DNA of 64,000 bases from Bradyrhizobium diazoefficiens. Its GTDB lineage: Bacteria; Pseudomonadota; Alphaproteobacteria; Rhizobiales; Xanthobacteraceae. The stretch is taken from contig NZ_JAFCKW010000002.1 in assembly GCF_018129965.1 (NCBI RefSeq), forward strand, positions 310,001 through 374,000, in the 5' to 3' direction. Shown here piece after piece: positions 8,201 through 18,473 of the stretch (its first letter is position 1; every line of letters starts with the position of its first letter). Position numbers and translations under genes: made by a program. Below the pieces are notes generated by a model. The model searched no databases. It was not told where the DNA came from and worked only from the letters and a program-made list of their open reading frames with translations.

Positions 8201-8947
8201 TCAGTAGGTCGCCCGGCCACCGGAAATATCAAACACCGCGCCGGTGGAAAAGGCACAATCTTCGGATGCGAGCCAGCTCACCATCGCGGCGAGCTCCTCC
8301 ACCAGCACGAAACGCGCCTTCGGGATCTTCGACAGCATGAAGTCGATATGTTGCTGCGTCATCTGGTCGAAGATCGCGGTCTTTGCGGCGGCCGGCGTCA
8401 CGGCGTTCACGAGGATGTCATGCGCCGCGAGCTCCTTGCCGAGCGACTTCGTCAGCGCGATCAGGCCGGCCTTGGATGCCGAATAGTGCGCGGCGTTCGG
8501 GTTGCCTTCCTTGCCGGCGATCGAGGCGATGTTCACGATCCGCCCGTATTTCTGCTTGAGCATTTCAGGCACGATCGCCTTGCAGACGATGAAGGGACCG
8601 TCGAGGTTGATGCGCAGGACTTTCCGCCATTCCTCCAGATCGGTCTCCCACACCGGCTTGTTGACGCCGGCGATGCCGGCATTGTTGACGAGGATGTCGA
8701 TTTTGCCAAAGGCGGCCAGCGTGGCGTCGCGGGCCTGCTCGACGCCGGCCGTGTCGGTAACGTCGACCTTGAAGACTCTAGTTTCGCCGCCGACCTCCCT
8801 GGCGGTTTTCTCGGCCAGGCTTCCGTCAAAGTCCCAGATCGCGACCTTGGCGCCGGAAGCGACGAAGCGTTCGGTGATGGCGCGGCCAAAGCCCTGCGCG
8901 CCGCCGGTGACGATGGCGACGCGTCCGTTGAGGTCGATCCTGTTCAT
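8201..8947 (-). CDS. SDR-family NAD(P)-dependent oxidoreductase (second SDR of the sugar locus)
   Basis: The 248-residue protein is a classical SDR: TGGAQGFG cofactor loop at 14-21, NNAG at 88-91, Ser142 and YSASK (Tyr155, Lys159) catalytic residues. The C-terminal end DISGGRATY is family-like. An upstream in-frame ATG at 8959 gives four more residues and is equally possible; the gene begins 5-17 bases after the preceding SDR stop. In this context it could oxidise the incoming aldose or a 2-keto-3-deoxy acid. The sequence alone cannot decide which of the two SDRs does what. Confidence 0.85.
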   Translation of the reverse strand: MNRIDLNGRVAIVTGGAQGFGRAITERFVASGAKVAIWDFDGSLAEKTAREVGGETRVFKVDVTDTAGVEQARDATLAAFGKIDILVNNAGIAGVNKPVWETDLEEWRKVLRINLDGPFIVCKAIVPEMLKQKYGRIVNIASIAGKEGNPNAAHYSASKAGLIALTKSLGKELAAHDILVNAVTPAAAKTAIFDQMTQQHIDFMLSKIPKARFVLVEELAAMVSWLASEDCAFSTGAVFDISGGRATY

Positions 8948-8964
8948 GCTGGCAGCCATTGGCG

Positions 8965-9696
8965 TCAGAGCATGTAGCCGCCGTCGACGACGAGGTCGAC
9001 GCCGGTGGTGAAGGCGCTTTCGTCGCTGCCGAGATAGACCGCCATGGCGGCGATCTCGTCGGCGGTACCGAGCCGGCCCATCTTCTGGCGGGCAATGAAT
9101 TGCTCCTTGCCCTGCGGCCCCTGCGCGGCGGCGCGGTCGAGCATCGACGGCGTCTCGACGGTGCCGGGGCAGATCGAGTTGCAGCGGATGCCCTTGGTGA
9201 TGAAGTCGAGCGCGACCGCGCGGGTCAGCAGCGACACCGCAGCTTTGGACGCGCTGTAGACGTAACGGTTGGCCGGCGGGCGCAGCGCCGCGCAGGACGA
9301 AATATTGACGATGCTGCCGCCGCCGCCCGCGAGCATGTCGGGCAGGAAGGCCCTGATGGTCCGGTGCATCGACTTGACGTTGAGGTCGAACGAGAAGTCG
9401 AAATCCTCCTCCGAGCACTCCAGGATGGTGCCGTGATGCACGAAGCCGGCCGCGTTGAGCAGGATGTCGACCTTGCCGACACGTTTTGCAAGGGCGTTGA
9501 CATCGGCGGTGTTGCGGACGTCGAGCCTGGCGACCTCGGCGATGCCTTCCTTGGTCAGGCCGGCGATGCCGCTTTCGTTGATATCGGTGGCGATGACGGT
9601 CGCGCCCTCACGCGCGAATGCGAGAGCGCATGCGCGTCCGATGCCGGCTGCGGCTGCCGTGACGATTGCGCGTTTTCCCTTGAGGCGGTCTGCCAT
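8965..9696 (-). CDS. SDR dehydrogenase resembling 2-keto-3-deoxy-L-fuconate dehydrogenase / BDH2
   Basis: The 243-residue SDR has TAAAAGIG at 13-20, NAAGFVHHGT at 81-90, Ser133/134 and YSASK (Tyr147, Lys151). The stretches AREGATVIATDINES and FVHHGT-ILEC are characteristic of the DHRS6/BDH2-like group, whose bacterial members include 2-keto-3-deoxy-L-fuconate 4-dehydrogenase. Position next to a sugar-acid dehydratase supports action on a 2-keto-3-deoxy acid. ATG 9696 has AGGAGA upstream. Confidence 0.8.
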   Translation of the reverse strand: MADRLKGKRAIVTAAAAGIGRACALAFAREGATVIATDINESGIAGLTKEGIAEVARLDVRNTADVNALAKRVGKVDILLNAAGFVHHGTILECSEEDFDFSFDLNVKSMHRTIRAFLPDMLAGGGGSIVNISSCAALRPPANRYVYSASKAAVSLLTRAVALDFITKGIRCNSICPGTVETPSMLDRAAAQGPQGKEQFIARQKMGRLGTADEIAAMAVYLGSDESAFTTGVDLVVDGGYML

Positions 9697-9723
9697 TTTT
9701 CTGGTCTCCTTTGAATTGTTCGC

Positions 9724-9824
9724 CGTCATTCCGGGGCGCGGCGCAGCCGCGAGCCCGGAATCCATAACCACGATCGGGAGTATGGATTCCGGGCCTGCGC
9801 CTTGCGGCGCATCCCGGAATGACG
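9724..9824. repeat. Palindromic intergenic repeat, family A (copy A1)
   Basis: The element begins CGTCATTCCGGGGCGCG and ends CGGAATGACG, with a 34-base core whose exact reverse complement forms the core of the copy at 23086-23189. It lies between the dehydratase and SDR genes of one operon and folds into a long hairpin. Confidence 0.8.
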
Positions 9825-9831
9825 ATCTTTC

Positions 9832-11661
9832 CTAGTGATTATCCCGCGCCACGCCAAACGTGCCGGCGACGTTCTGGTAGCGCGTGGCGAGCTCCATGCA
9901 GGCGCCTGTCGACTGCTGGCCGACAGTGTTGCGATAGATCTCCTGCCACGGCGTCTGGTTGGCCGGATGCTTGAAGCCGCCATTGGCCATTAGCTCGGCG
10001 TGACGCTTCTTGACCTCGTCGTCGGAGATCAGGATGTTGGCGCTGCCCTTGTTGAGGTCGATGCGCACCTTGTCGCCGGTCTTGAGGATCGCGAGGCCCC
10101 CGTTGGCTGCCGCTTCCGGCGAAGCATTCAGGATCGACGGCGAGCCCGAGGTGCCGGACTGGCGGCCGTCGCCGATGCAGGGCAGGGAGTGGATGCCGCG
10201 TTTGATCAGAGCCGCCGGCGGCTGCATGTTCACGACCTCGGCGCCGCCAGGGTAGCCGATCGGTCCCGTGCCGCGGATGAACAGCACGCAGCGCTCGTCG
10301 ATGTCGAGCGAGGGATCGTCGATCCGCGCGTGATAGTCCTCCGGACCCTCGAATACGATGGCGCGGCCTTCGAAGGCGTTCGGGTCCTTCGGGTTGCCGA
10401 GATAGCGGTCGCGGAATTCCTTGGAGATCACGCTGGTCTTCATGATCGCGGAGTCGAACAGATTGCCCTTCAGCACCAGGAAGCCGGCGTCCTTCACCAG
10501 CGGCTTGTCGTAGGCCCGGATCACGTCGTTGTCGGGCGCGGGCGCATTGGCGCAGTTCTCGCCGATGCCGCGGCCGTTGACGGTGAGTGCGTCTTCATGG
10601 ATGCGCTTGTGCTTCATCAATTCGCGCACCACGGCCGGCACGCCGCCGGCGCGGTGGAATTCCTCGCCGAGATAGAAGCCGGCCGGCTGCATGTTGACCA
10701 GCAGCGGCACGTCGTGGCCGAATGTCTGCCAGTCCTCGATCGACAGCTCGACGCCGATGTGGCGGGCCAGCGCGTTGATGTGGATCGGCGCATTGGTCGA
10801 GCCGCCGATCGCCGAGTTGATGACGATGCAGTTCTCGAACGCCTTGCGGGTCAGGATGTCCGACGGCTTGAGATCCTCCCAGACCATCTCGACGGCGCGT
10901 TTTCCGGTCTCGTAGGCGATCTGGCCGCGCTCGCGGTAGGGCGCGGGGATCGCCGCGCAGCCCGGCAGCGAGAAGCCGAGCGCTTCGGCAAGCCCGTTCA
11001 TGGTCGAGGCCGTGCCCATGGTGTTGCAATGGCCGACCGAGGGCGCCGAAGACGCCACGATCTCCATGAACTCCTCATAGTCGATCTCGCCGGCGGCGAG
11101 CCGTTCGCGCGACTTCCAGACGATGGTGCCGGAGCCGGTGCGCTCGCCATTGTGCCAGCCGTTCAGCATCGGGCCGCCCGACAAGACGATCGCGGGCAGG
11201 TTGACGGTTGCCGCCGCCATCATGCAGGCGGGCGTGGTCTTGTCGCAGCCGGTGGTCAGCACCACGCCGTCGAGCGGATAACCGTAGAGAATCTCGACGA
11301 GGCCGAGATAGGCGAGGTTGCGGTCGAGCGCCGCGGTCGGGCGCTTGCCGGTCTCCTGGATCGGGTGGGTCGGGAATTCCATCGCAATGCCGCCGGCTTC
11401 GCGGATGCCTTCGCGGACGCGGTGCGCCAGCTCGATATGGTGGCGGTTGCACGGGGAGAGGTCGTTGCCGGTCTGGGCAATGCCGATGATCGGCTTGCCG
11501 GACTGCAGTTCGGCGCGGGTGAGGCCGTAATTCAGATAGCGCTCCATGTAAAGCGCGGTCATGCCCGGATTATGCGGGTTGTTGAACCATTCCTGCGAGC
11601 GGAGGTGGCGGCGGACGCCGTTGCTGGCGGGCGCATGCCCATTGGTTGGCTTTTTTGTCAT
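9832..11661 (-). CDS. IlvD/Edd-family dehydratase, D-xylonate dehydratase (XylD) type
   Basis: The 609-residue protein belongs to the Fe-S dehydratases that turn aldonates into 2-keto-3-deoxy acids. The three cluster cysteines are at about 71 (SPCNRHH), 139 (TTGCDKTTP) and 212 (GHCNTMGT), each shifted by the same distance from what I recall for the Caulobacter xylonate enzyme; the rest of the sequence also resembles that clade ([28 protein letters not shown]). ATG 11661 has an ideal AGGAG. Substrate could be a pentonate or hexonate. The kinase and KDPG aldolase of the divergent arm fit a hexonate (C6) route better, but this is inference. Confidence 0.85.
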   Translation of the reverse strand: MTKKPTNGHAPASNGVRRHLRSQEWFNNPHNPGMTALYMERYLNYGLTRAELQSGKPIIGIAQTGNDLSPCNRHHIELAHRVREGIREAGGIAMEFPTHPIQETGKRPTAALDRNLAYLGLVEILYGYPLDGVVLTTGCDKTTPACMMAAATVNLPAIVLSGGPMLNGWHNGERTGSGTIVWKSRERLAAGEIDYEEFMEIVASSAPSVGHCNTMGTASTMNGLAEALGFSLPGCAAIPAPYRERGQIAYETGKRAVEMVWEDLKPSDILTRKAFENCIVINSAIGGSTNAPIHINALARHIGVELSIEDWQTFGHDVPLLVNMQPAGFYLGEEFHRAGGVPAVVRELMKHKRIHEDALTVNGRGIGENCANAPAPDNDVIRAYDKPLVKDAGFLVLKGNLFDSAIMKTSVISKEFRDRYLGNPKDPNAFEGRAIVFEGPEDYHARIDDPSLDIDERCVLFIRGTGPIGYPGGAEVVNMQPPAALIKRGIHSLPCIGDGRQSGTSGSPSILNASPEAAANGGLAILKTGDKVRIDLNKGSANILISDDEVKKRHAELMANGGFKHPANQTPWQEIYRNTVGQQSTGACMELATRYQNVAGTFGVARDNH

Positions 11662-11783
11662 TGGTTTCTCCTGCAATGCAAACGCACCGGCGTCGGGGGC
11701 TCAGCTTCGGCCTGTGCGATGCCCAACGGTGCGATTCATGGTTCAAAGGCCCGTTGGCGGGTCATTTCCTCACGGCTTCGATC

Positions 11784-12884
11784 TTAGTCATGGCCAGTTG
11801 GTAACGCTATCATTTTGTTCGCTGCACCCGCGCCGGTTAAGCCCGGCTTGCTGTCCGAACGCCGTGCCGCCGAACTCTGCCGCTCGATCACCCTGAAGCC
11901 GAGATCGAGCACGGTGCGCTCCGGTCGCCGCCCGTCGATCGCCTCGATCAGCATCGTGGCCGCGGTGCTGCCCATCTCGTAGCGGTTGGTGCGCACGCTG
12001 GTAAGGGTGGGGACCGCGGCAGCCATGAATTCCAGGTCGTTGAAGCCGACGAGGGCGATCTGCTCTGGGATGGCGATCTCCCGGCGCCGGCACTCGAACA
12101 AAACCCCGAGCGCGAGGTCGTCATTGGCGCAGAACACCGCATCGATGCCGGGCTCGCGCCCGAGCAGATCGGTGAAGAGGGTGCCGCCCAGCGTCACCGA
12201 AGTCGGCGTCGCCGTCGTGACGACGAGGCGCTGGTCGAACAGGCCGGCTTCCTTCATCGCCGAGACATATCCGTCCAGCCGCCGCTGCACCCGCGGGTCC
12301 ATGCGTGCGCCGACGAAGCCGATCTTGCGATGCCCTTGCGCGAACAGATGCGCAATTGCCGCGCGCGCTGCATCATAGTGCGAAAAGCCGATCATCATGT
12401 CGACCGGATTGGGTCCGATCTCCATGATCTGCACGATCGGGCAGTCGGCGGCCTCCAGCATCGCGCGCGATTCCGCGGTCTGGTCGATGCCGGTGACGAT
12501 CAGCCCGGCCGGCTTCTGCGCAAGGAACAGCCGCAGCAGCTTCTCCTCCTGGAGAATACTGTAGCGTGTGTTGGACAACTGGATCGAGTAACGGCTGCCT
12601 TCGGAGGCGTCATAGATGCCGCGCAGCACGTCGGAAAATACGTTGTTGGTCAGGGACGGAATCAGGACGCCGATGACTTCGGTGCGGTGCGAGGCCAGCG
12701 CGCGTGCCGCAAGGTTCGGCACGTAGCCGAGCTCCCTGGCGGCGCTCTCGACCCGCGTGCGCTTGGCGACGGAGAGCGCCTCTGGATTGCGAAAGAAGCG
12801 CGACGCCGTGATCGGGCTCACGCCGGCGAGTTCGGCGACTTCCGCCAGCCGGATTTTGCCTGACTTGGTACGTTTTCGACCCAT
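11784..12884 (-). CDS. LacI/GntR-family transcriptional regulator of the sugar locus
   Basis: The 366-residue protein has the LacI helix-turn-helix (IRLAEVAELAGVSPITASRFF at about 11-31), the hinge helix (NLAARALAS) and a periplasmic-binding-protein-like effector domain. It lies between the dehydratase gene (same strand, 122 bases downstream) and the divergent ABC transporter. Two matching operator-like sites flank its start (12928) and sit inside its own last codons (11799), so it probably controls both arms and itself, with a sugar or sugar acid as inducer. Confidence 0.9.
   Translation of the reverse strand: MGRKRTKSGKIRLAEVAELAGVSPITASRFFRNPEALSVAKRTRVESAARELGYVPNLAARALASHRTEVIGVLIPSLTNNVFSDVLRGIYDASEGSRYSIQLSNTRYSILQEEKLLRLFLAQKPAGLIVTGIDQTAESRAMLEAADCPIVQIMEIGPNPVDMMIGFSHYDAARAAIAHLFAQGHRKIGFVGARMDPRVQRRLDGYVSAMKEAGLFDQRLVVTTATPTSVTLGGTLFTDLLGREPGIDAVFCANDDLALGVLFECRRREIAIPEQIALVGFNDLEFMAAAVPTLTSVRTNRYEMGSTAATMLIEAIDGRRPERTVLDLGFRVIERQSSAARRSDSKPGLTGAGAANKMIALPTGHD
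11799..11812. promoter_or_regulatory. LacI-type operator inside the 3' end of the regulator gene
   Basis: On the minus strand the site reads TGATAGCGTTACCA, matching 12 of 14 bases of the site at 12928-12941. It is positioned about 140 bases upstream of the dehydratase start and has the central CG step typical of LacI/GntR operators. It is also coding sequence for the last residues of the regulator. Confidence 0.5.
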
Positions 12885-12927
12885 TTGCCGCTCTTAACAC
12901 AGTCATTCCCGCAAACAAAGGAACGTT

Positions 12928-12941
12928 GACAGCGCTACCAG
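12928..12941. promoter_or_regulatory. LacI-type operator between the regulator and the ABC operon
   Basis: TGACAGCGCTACCA is an imperfect palindrome (TGnnAGCGCTnnCA) in the divergent promoter region, 44 bases from the regulator start and 147 from the ATPase start. It is the partner of the site at 11799-11812. Confidence 0.55.
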
Positions 12942-13087
12942 CACCGACTAACCAAAGACAAATTGCCAAAACCGCACAAACTGCCGACAATGTCGCTCGC
13001 CAAGATCGGGCTTCGGTCGGTGAAGTCTGAAAAAAACAAGACGGTCGCGGCGCTCGAAGCGTCGCGGACTTTCGAGGAGGGAGCTAG

Positions 13088-14149
<1,062 letters not shown>

Positions 14150-14207
14150 CGACGCGGTACGACTTTCAGAACTACCAAATACAAATATAAAATTCAGGGA
14201 GAGAACA

Positions 14208-15521
14208 ATGAGCAATTTCGACAGGCGAAGTGTGCTTAAGGCTGGCCTCGGCGGCGCAGCTCTTCTCGCCGGCCCGGGCATCGTCCCGGTCCGTGCGGCG
14301 GAGTGGACCAACACGCCGGAGCCGAACGCCTCCATCCGCGTCCTGCGCTGGAAGCAGTTCATCCAGGCCGAGTTCGACAAGTTCGCCGAGCAGACCAAGA
14401 AGTTCTCCGAGAAGACCGGCGTCAAGGTCAAGCTCGAGGCCGAGAGCTGGGAAGACATCCGTCCCAAGGCCGCGGTCGCCGCCAATGTCGGCGCCGGTCC
14501 GGACCTCATCATCGGCACGCTCGACGATCCCCACAAATTCCCCGAAAAGCTGATCGACGTGACTGACGTCGCCGACTATCTCGGCGCGCAGTATGGCGGC
14601 TGGTATCCGGTCGCCGAACGCTACGGCAAGAAGGGCAATAGCTGGATCGCCATTCCGCAGGGCGCGACCGGCGGCTGCCTGAACTATCGCATCAGCCACG
14701 TGAAGGCCGCGGGCTTCGACGAATTCCCCAAGGACACCGCCGGCTTCCTCAAGCTCTGCCAGGCGTTGAAGAAGAACAACACGCCGGCCGGCTTCGCGCT
14801 GGGCCACGCCACCGGCGATGCCAATGGCTGGTGCCAGTGGGCGCTCTGGGCCTTCGGCGGCAAGGTCGTCAACGACAAGAACGAGGTGGTGATCGACTCG
14901 CCGGAGACGATCGCCGCGCTCGAATACGTCAAGCAGCTCTATGAGACCTTCATTCCCGGCGTGCTGTCGTGGAATGACAGCAACAACAACAAGGCGTTCC
15001 TGAACGGCGAACTCAGCCTGACCCTGAACGGCATCTCGATCTGGACCGTCGGCAAGAACTCCACCGATCCCAAGCAGCAGGAGATCGCCAAGGACATGAA
15101 CCACGCGCCGATGCCGATCGGCCCGGTGGGCGTGCCGACCGAGCAGCAGAACGTGCTGGTCTACTATGGATACAAGCACTCGAAGTATCCGAAGGCGGTC
15201 AAGGAATTCATCAAGTTCATGATGGACAAGGAGAACTACGACGCCTGGGAGGTCGCCTCCAACGGCTACGTCTCGCCGCCGCTGCCGGCCTATAACGACA
15301 ATCCGGTCTGGACCTCTGACCCGAAGATCACGCCGTACCGCGACTGCCTAAAGCGCTGCCGCGACAACGGCTATGCCGGCGATCTCGGTTATGCCTCCGC
15401 CGCCGTGATGGGCGACTTCGTCGTCGTCGACATGTTCGCGGAAGCGGCATCCGGCTCCGTGACGCCGAAGCAGGCAGCTGCACGCGCCGCCGAGCGCGCC
15501 AAGCGCTACTATCAGGTCTGA
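14208..15521 (+). CDS. Extracellular solute-binding protein (family 1) with Tat signal
   Basis: The 437-residue protein begins with a twin-arginine leader (DRRSVLKAG at 5-13, AxA cleavage near 30), unusual but common for rhizobial sugar-binding proteins. The mature part has the family-1 fold with LRWKQFIQAEFDKF near the start and C-terminal DVRE-like conserved helices. It delivers the substrate to the permeases encoded next. AGGGAGAG precedes the ATG. The preceding short AT-rich spacer (14160-14200) may help to raise its expression over that of the ATPase. Confidence 0.88.
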   Translation: MSNFDRRSVLKAGLGGAALLAGPGIVPVRAAEWTNTPEPNASIRVLRWKQFIQAEFDKFAEQTKKFSEKTGVKVKLEAESWEDIRPKAAVAANVGAGPDLIIGTLDDPHKFPEKLIDVTDVADYLGAQYGGWYPVAERYGKKGNSWIAIPQGATGGCLNYRISHVKAAGFDEFPKDTAGFLKLCQALKKNNTPAGFALGHATGDANGWCQWALWAFGGKVVNDKNEVVIDSPETIAALEYVKQLYETFIPGVLSWNDSNNNKAFLNGELSLTLNGISIWTVGKNSTDPKQQEIAKDMNHAPMPIGPVGVPTEQQNVLVYYGYKHSKYPKAVKEFIKFMMDKENYDAWEVASNGYVSPPLPAYNDNPVWTSDPKITPYRDCLKRCRDNGYAGDLGYASAAVMGDFVVVDMFAEAASGSVTPKQAAARAAERAKRYYQV

Positions 15522-15588
15522 TCAAGCTCCAGTCTGCGCGGCGTCCGGTTCGCCGGGCGCCGTGAATCTTCGTTGAGGGGAATCCGAC

Positions 15589-16536
15589 ATGGCAGTTATG
15601 GCCGAGCCCGTCGCCGTGCCCGCAAGGCGCAGCAGCCTGTGGACCAGAGCATTCGAGAGCCGGCATTTTCTCGGCGCGATGTTCATGGTGCCGGCCGTCG
15701 CCATCCTCATCCTGTTTCTGGCCTACCCGCTGGCGCTGGGCTTCTGGCTCGGCATGACCGACACCAAGATCGGCGGAGCCGGGCGCTTCATCGGCTTCCA
15801 GAACTTCGTCTCGCTGGCCAAGGACTCCGTGTTCTGGTTGTCCGTGTTCAACACCATCTTCTACACGGTCACCGCCAGCGCCGTGAAATTCGCGATCGGA
15901 CTGTATCTGGCGCTGTTGCTCAACGAGCGGCTGCCGTTCAAGTCGATGATCCGCGCCATCGTCCTTTTGCCCTTCGTGGTGCCGACGGTGCTCTCCGCAA
16001 TCGCGTTCTGGTGGATCTATGACAGCCAGTTCTCGATCATCTCCTGGGTCCTGATCAAGGCCGGGCTGATCACGCGCTACATCGACTTCCTCGGTGATCC
16101 CTGGAATGCGCGCTGGTCGGTCGTCGCCGCCAATATCTGGCGCGGCGTGCCGTTCGTCGCGATCACGCTGCTGGCGGGCTTGCAGACCATCTCGCCCTCG
16201 CTCTACGAGGCCGCCAATCTCGACGGCGCCACCAACATGCAACGCTTCCGCCACATCACGTTGCCGATGCTGTCGCCGATCATCGCGGTCGTGATGACGT
16301 TCTCGGTGCTGATGACGTTCACCGACTTCCAGCTGATCTACACCATCACGCGGGGCGGGCCGATCAATTCGACGCATCTGATGGCGACGCTGTCGTTCCA
16401 GCGCGCCATCACAGGCGGCAATCTCGGCGAGGGCGCGGCGATCTCGAACGCGATGATCCCGTTCCTGGTGGCGGCGATCCTGTTGAGCTTCTTCGGGCTT
16501 CAGCGCTCCCGCTGGCAGCAGGGCGGAAGGGACTGA
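15589..16536 (+). CDS. Sugar ABC transporter permease (MalF/UgpA-like)
   Basis: The 315-residue integral membrane protein has six or more helices and the EAA loop (YEAANLDGATNMQRFRHITLP near 205-225) that docks on the ATPase. It is the larger of two permeases. The spacer from the binding-protein gene is 67 bases and the next permease starts 2 bases after its stop. Confidence 0.88.
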   Translation: MAVMAEPVAVPARRSSLWTRAFESRHFLGAMFMVPAVAILILFLAYPLALGFWLGMTDTKIGGAGRFIGFQNFVSLAKDSVFWLSVFNTIFYTVTASAVKFAIGLYLALLLNERLPFKSMIRAIVLLPFVVPTVLSAIAFWWIYDSQFSIISWVLIKAGLITRYIDFLGDPWNARWSVVAANIWRGVPFVAITLLAGLQTISPSLYEAANLDGATNMQRFRHITLPMLSPIIAVVMTFSVLMTFTDFQLIYTITRGGPINSTHLMATLSFQRAITGGNLGEGAAISNAMIPFLVAAILLSFFGLQRSRWQQGGRD

Positions 16537-16538
16537 CC

Positions 16539-17414
16539 ATGAGCACCGCAGACGACCAAAGCGTCGGAATGGACTATCTGGAAAGTTTTCCGCGGAAGTT
16601 TCTCCGCGTCTATCTTCCGCTCGGCCTGATCATGGTCTTCCTGCTGTTTCCGTTCTACTGGATGACGGTCGCGACCTTCAAGCCGGACGCGGAGATGTAC
16701 GACTACGAGAAGTACAATCCGTTCTGGATCGTACATCCGACGTTCGAGCACATCACGAAATTGTTCTTCGAGACCGACTATCCGCTCTGGATGTGGAACA
16801 CCGTGATCGTCTCGGTGTGCTCGACCTTCATCTCGCTGTTCGCCAGCGTCTGCGCGGCCTACGCGATCGAGCGGCTGCGCTACAAGGGCTCGCGCTATGT
16901 GGGACTTGCGATCTTCCTCGGCTATCTCGTGCCGCCCTCGATCCTCTTCATTCCGCTGGCGGCGATCGTGTTTCAGCTCGGCCTGTTCGACGGCAATCTG
17001 GCGTTGATCCTGACCTATCCGACCTTCCTGATCCCGTTCTGCACCTGGCTGCTGATGGGCTATTTCCGCACCATCCCCTATGAGCTGGAGGAGTGCGCGC
17101 TGATCGACGGCGCCACCCGGCTCCAGATCCTGATGAAGATCACGCTGCCGCTATCGCTGCCGGGGGTGATCTCGGCGGGCATCTTCGCCTTCACGTTGTC
17201 CTGGAACGAGTTCATCTACGCGCTGACCTTCATCTCCTCGTCCGAGAACAAGACCATCCCGGTCGGCGCCATCACCGAGCTCGTCAATGGCGACGTCTAT
17301 CATTGGGGCGCGCTGATGGCGGCGGCCCTGACCGGTTCGGTCCCCGTAGTTATCCTTTATTCCTTCTTCGTGGAGTATTATGTGTCGGCGATGACCGGCG
17401 CCGTGAAGGAATGA
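16539..17414 (+). CDS. Sugar ABC transporter permease (MalG/UgpE-like)
   Basis: The 291-residue permease has about six transmembrane helices and the EAA-type loop (ELEECALIDGATRLQILMKI near 180-200), with C-terminal membrane-spanning segment and the short tail SAMTGAVKE. It completes a CUT1 importer with the three preceding genes. The substrate is inferred from the linked enzymes to be a sugar or sugar acid. Confidence 0.88.
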   Translation: MSTADDQSVGMDYLESFPRKFLRVYLPLGLIMVFLLFPFYWMTVATFKPDAEMYDYEKYNPFWIVHPTFEHITKLFFETDYPLWMWNTVIVSVCSTFISLFASVCAAYAIERLRYKGSRYVGLAIFLGYLVPPSILFIPLAAIVFQLGLFDGNLALILTYPTFLIPFCTWLLMGYFRTIPYELEECALIDGATRLQILMKITLPLSLPGVISAGIFAFTLSWNEFIYALTFISSSENKTIPVGAITELVNGDVYHWGALMAAALTGSVPVVILYSFFVEYYVSAMTGAVKE

Positions 17415-17478
17415 TGGCGGGGCCGCCATGAGAGCGCGTCTCGCCTGACGCGCTCCGACAACAAGAAGGAGTAGGCTC

Positions 17479-18465
17479 TTGCACATTCTGGTTCTGGGCG
17501 CCGCCGGCATGGTCGGCCGCAAATTGTGTGAACGGCTCTTGCGCGACGGACGGCTCGGCAAGAGCGACATCACCAAGCTGACCATGCATGACGTGGTCGA
17601 GCCCAAGACGCCGGAAAAGGCCGGGTTCACCGTCGAGACCGTGTCGGGTGATTTCGCGGTCCCCGGTGCGGCCGAGAAGCTGATCGCCGGCCGTCCGGAC
17701 GTGATCTTCCATCTGGCGGCGATTGTCTCCGGCGAGGCCGAGCTCGATTTCGACAAGGGCTACCGGATCAACCTCGACGGCACGCGGATGCTGCTCGATG
17801 CCGTCAGGCTCGTGGGCGGTGGCTACAAGCCGCGCGTCGTGTTCACGTCCTCGATCGCGGTGTTCGGCGCCCCGTTCCCCGACGCGATCGGCGACGAGTT
17901 CTTCCACACCCCGCTGCTCAGCTACGGCACCCAGAAAGCGATCGGCGAACTCCTGCTTGCCGATTATTCGCGCCGCGGCTTCCTCGACGGCATCGGCATC
18001 CGCCTGCCGACCATCTGCATCCGTCCGGGCCTGCCCAACAAGGCGGCGTCGGGCTTCTTCTCCAATATTCTGCGCGAGCCGCTGGCCGGCAAGGAAGCGA
18101 TCCTCCCGGTGTCCGAGGACGTCCGCCACTGGCACGCCACGCCGCGCTCGGCCGTCGGCTTCCTGCTCCATGCCGGCACCATGGACCTCGAAAAGGTCGG
18201 GCCGCGCCGCAACCTGACCATGCCGGGCTTCTCGGCCACCGTCGGCGAACAGATCGCCGCGCTGAAGCGGGTGGCCGGCGACAAGGTCGCCGCGCGCATC
18301 AAGCACCAGCCCGATCCGTTCATCGTCGGGATCGTTGGCGGCTGGCCACGCAATTTCGAGGCGAAGCGGGCGCGCGAACTCGGCTTCACCACCGAAGAGA
18401 AGACCTTCGACGACATCATCCGCATTCACATCGAGGACGAGCTCGGCGGCAATTTCGTCGCCTGA
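17479..18465 (+). CDS. denD: NAD-dependent epimerase/dehydrogenase, D-erythronate dehydrogenase (DenD)-like
   Basis: The 328-residue extended SDR has the Rossmann loop GAAGMVG (7-13), FHLAAIVSGEAELDF near 77-91, Ser124/125 and YGTQK (Tyr149, Lys153). These features match the DenD group that oxidises C4 sugar acids, itself close to uronate dehydrogenases. Start is TTG at 17479, chosen because AAGGAG lies eight bases upstream and the protein begins MHILVLGAAG at the first strand. No OtnK/OtnC/OtnI partners are present, so a tetronate pathway is not complete here and the enzyme may act on a different acid. Confidence 0.7.
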   Translation: MHILVLGAAGMVGRKLCERLLRDGRLGKSDITKLTMHDVVEPKTPEKAGFTVETVSGDFAVPGAAEKLIAGRPDVIFHLAAIVSGEAELDFDKGYRINLDGTRMLLDAVRLVGGGYKPRVVFTSSIAVFGAPFPDAIGDEFFHTPLLSYGTQKAIGELLLADYSRRGFLDGIGIRLPTICIRPGLPNKAASGFFSNILREPLAGKEAILPVSEDVRHWHATPRSAVGFLLHAGTMDLEKVGPRRNLTMPGFSATVGEQIAALKRVAGDKVAARIKHQPDPFIVGIVGGWPRNFEAKRARELGFTTEEKTFDDIIRIHIEDELGGNFVA

Positions 18466-18473
18466 CCCGACCG

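Noticed and set aside
10000..11787. Long open frame on the plus strand opposite the XylD-type dehydratase
   Set aside because: Antisense shadow caused by high GC at codon position 3; its residue composition (Arg, Val, Asp, His-rich) matches no protein and it has no ribosome site.
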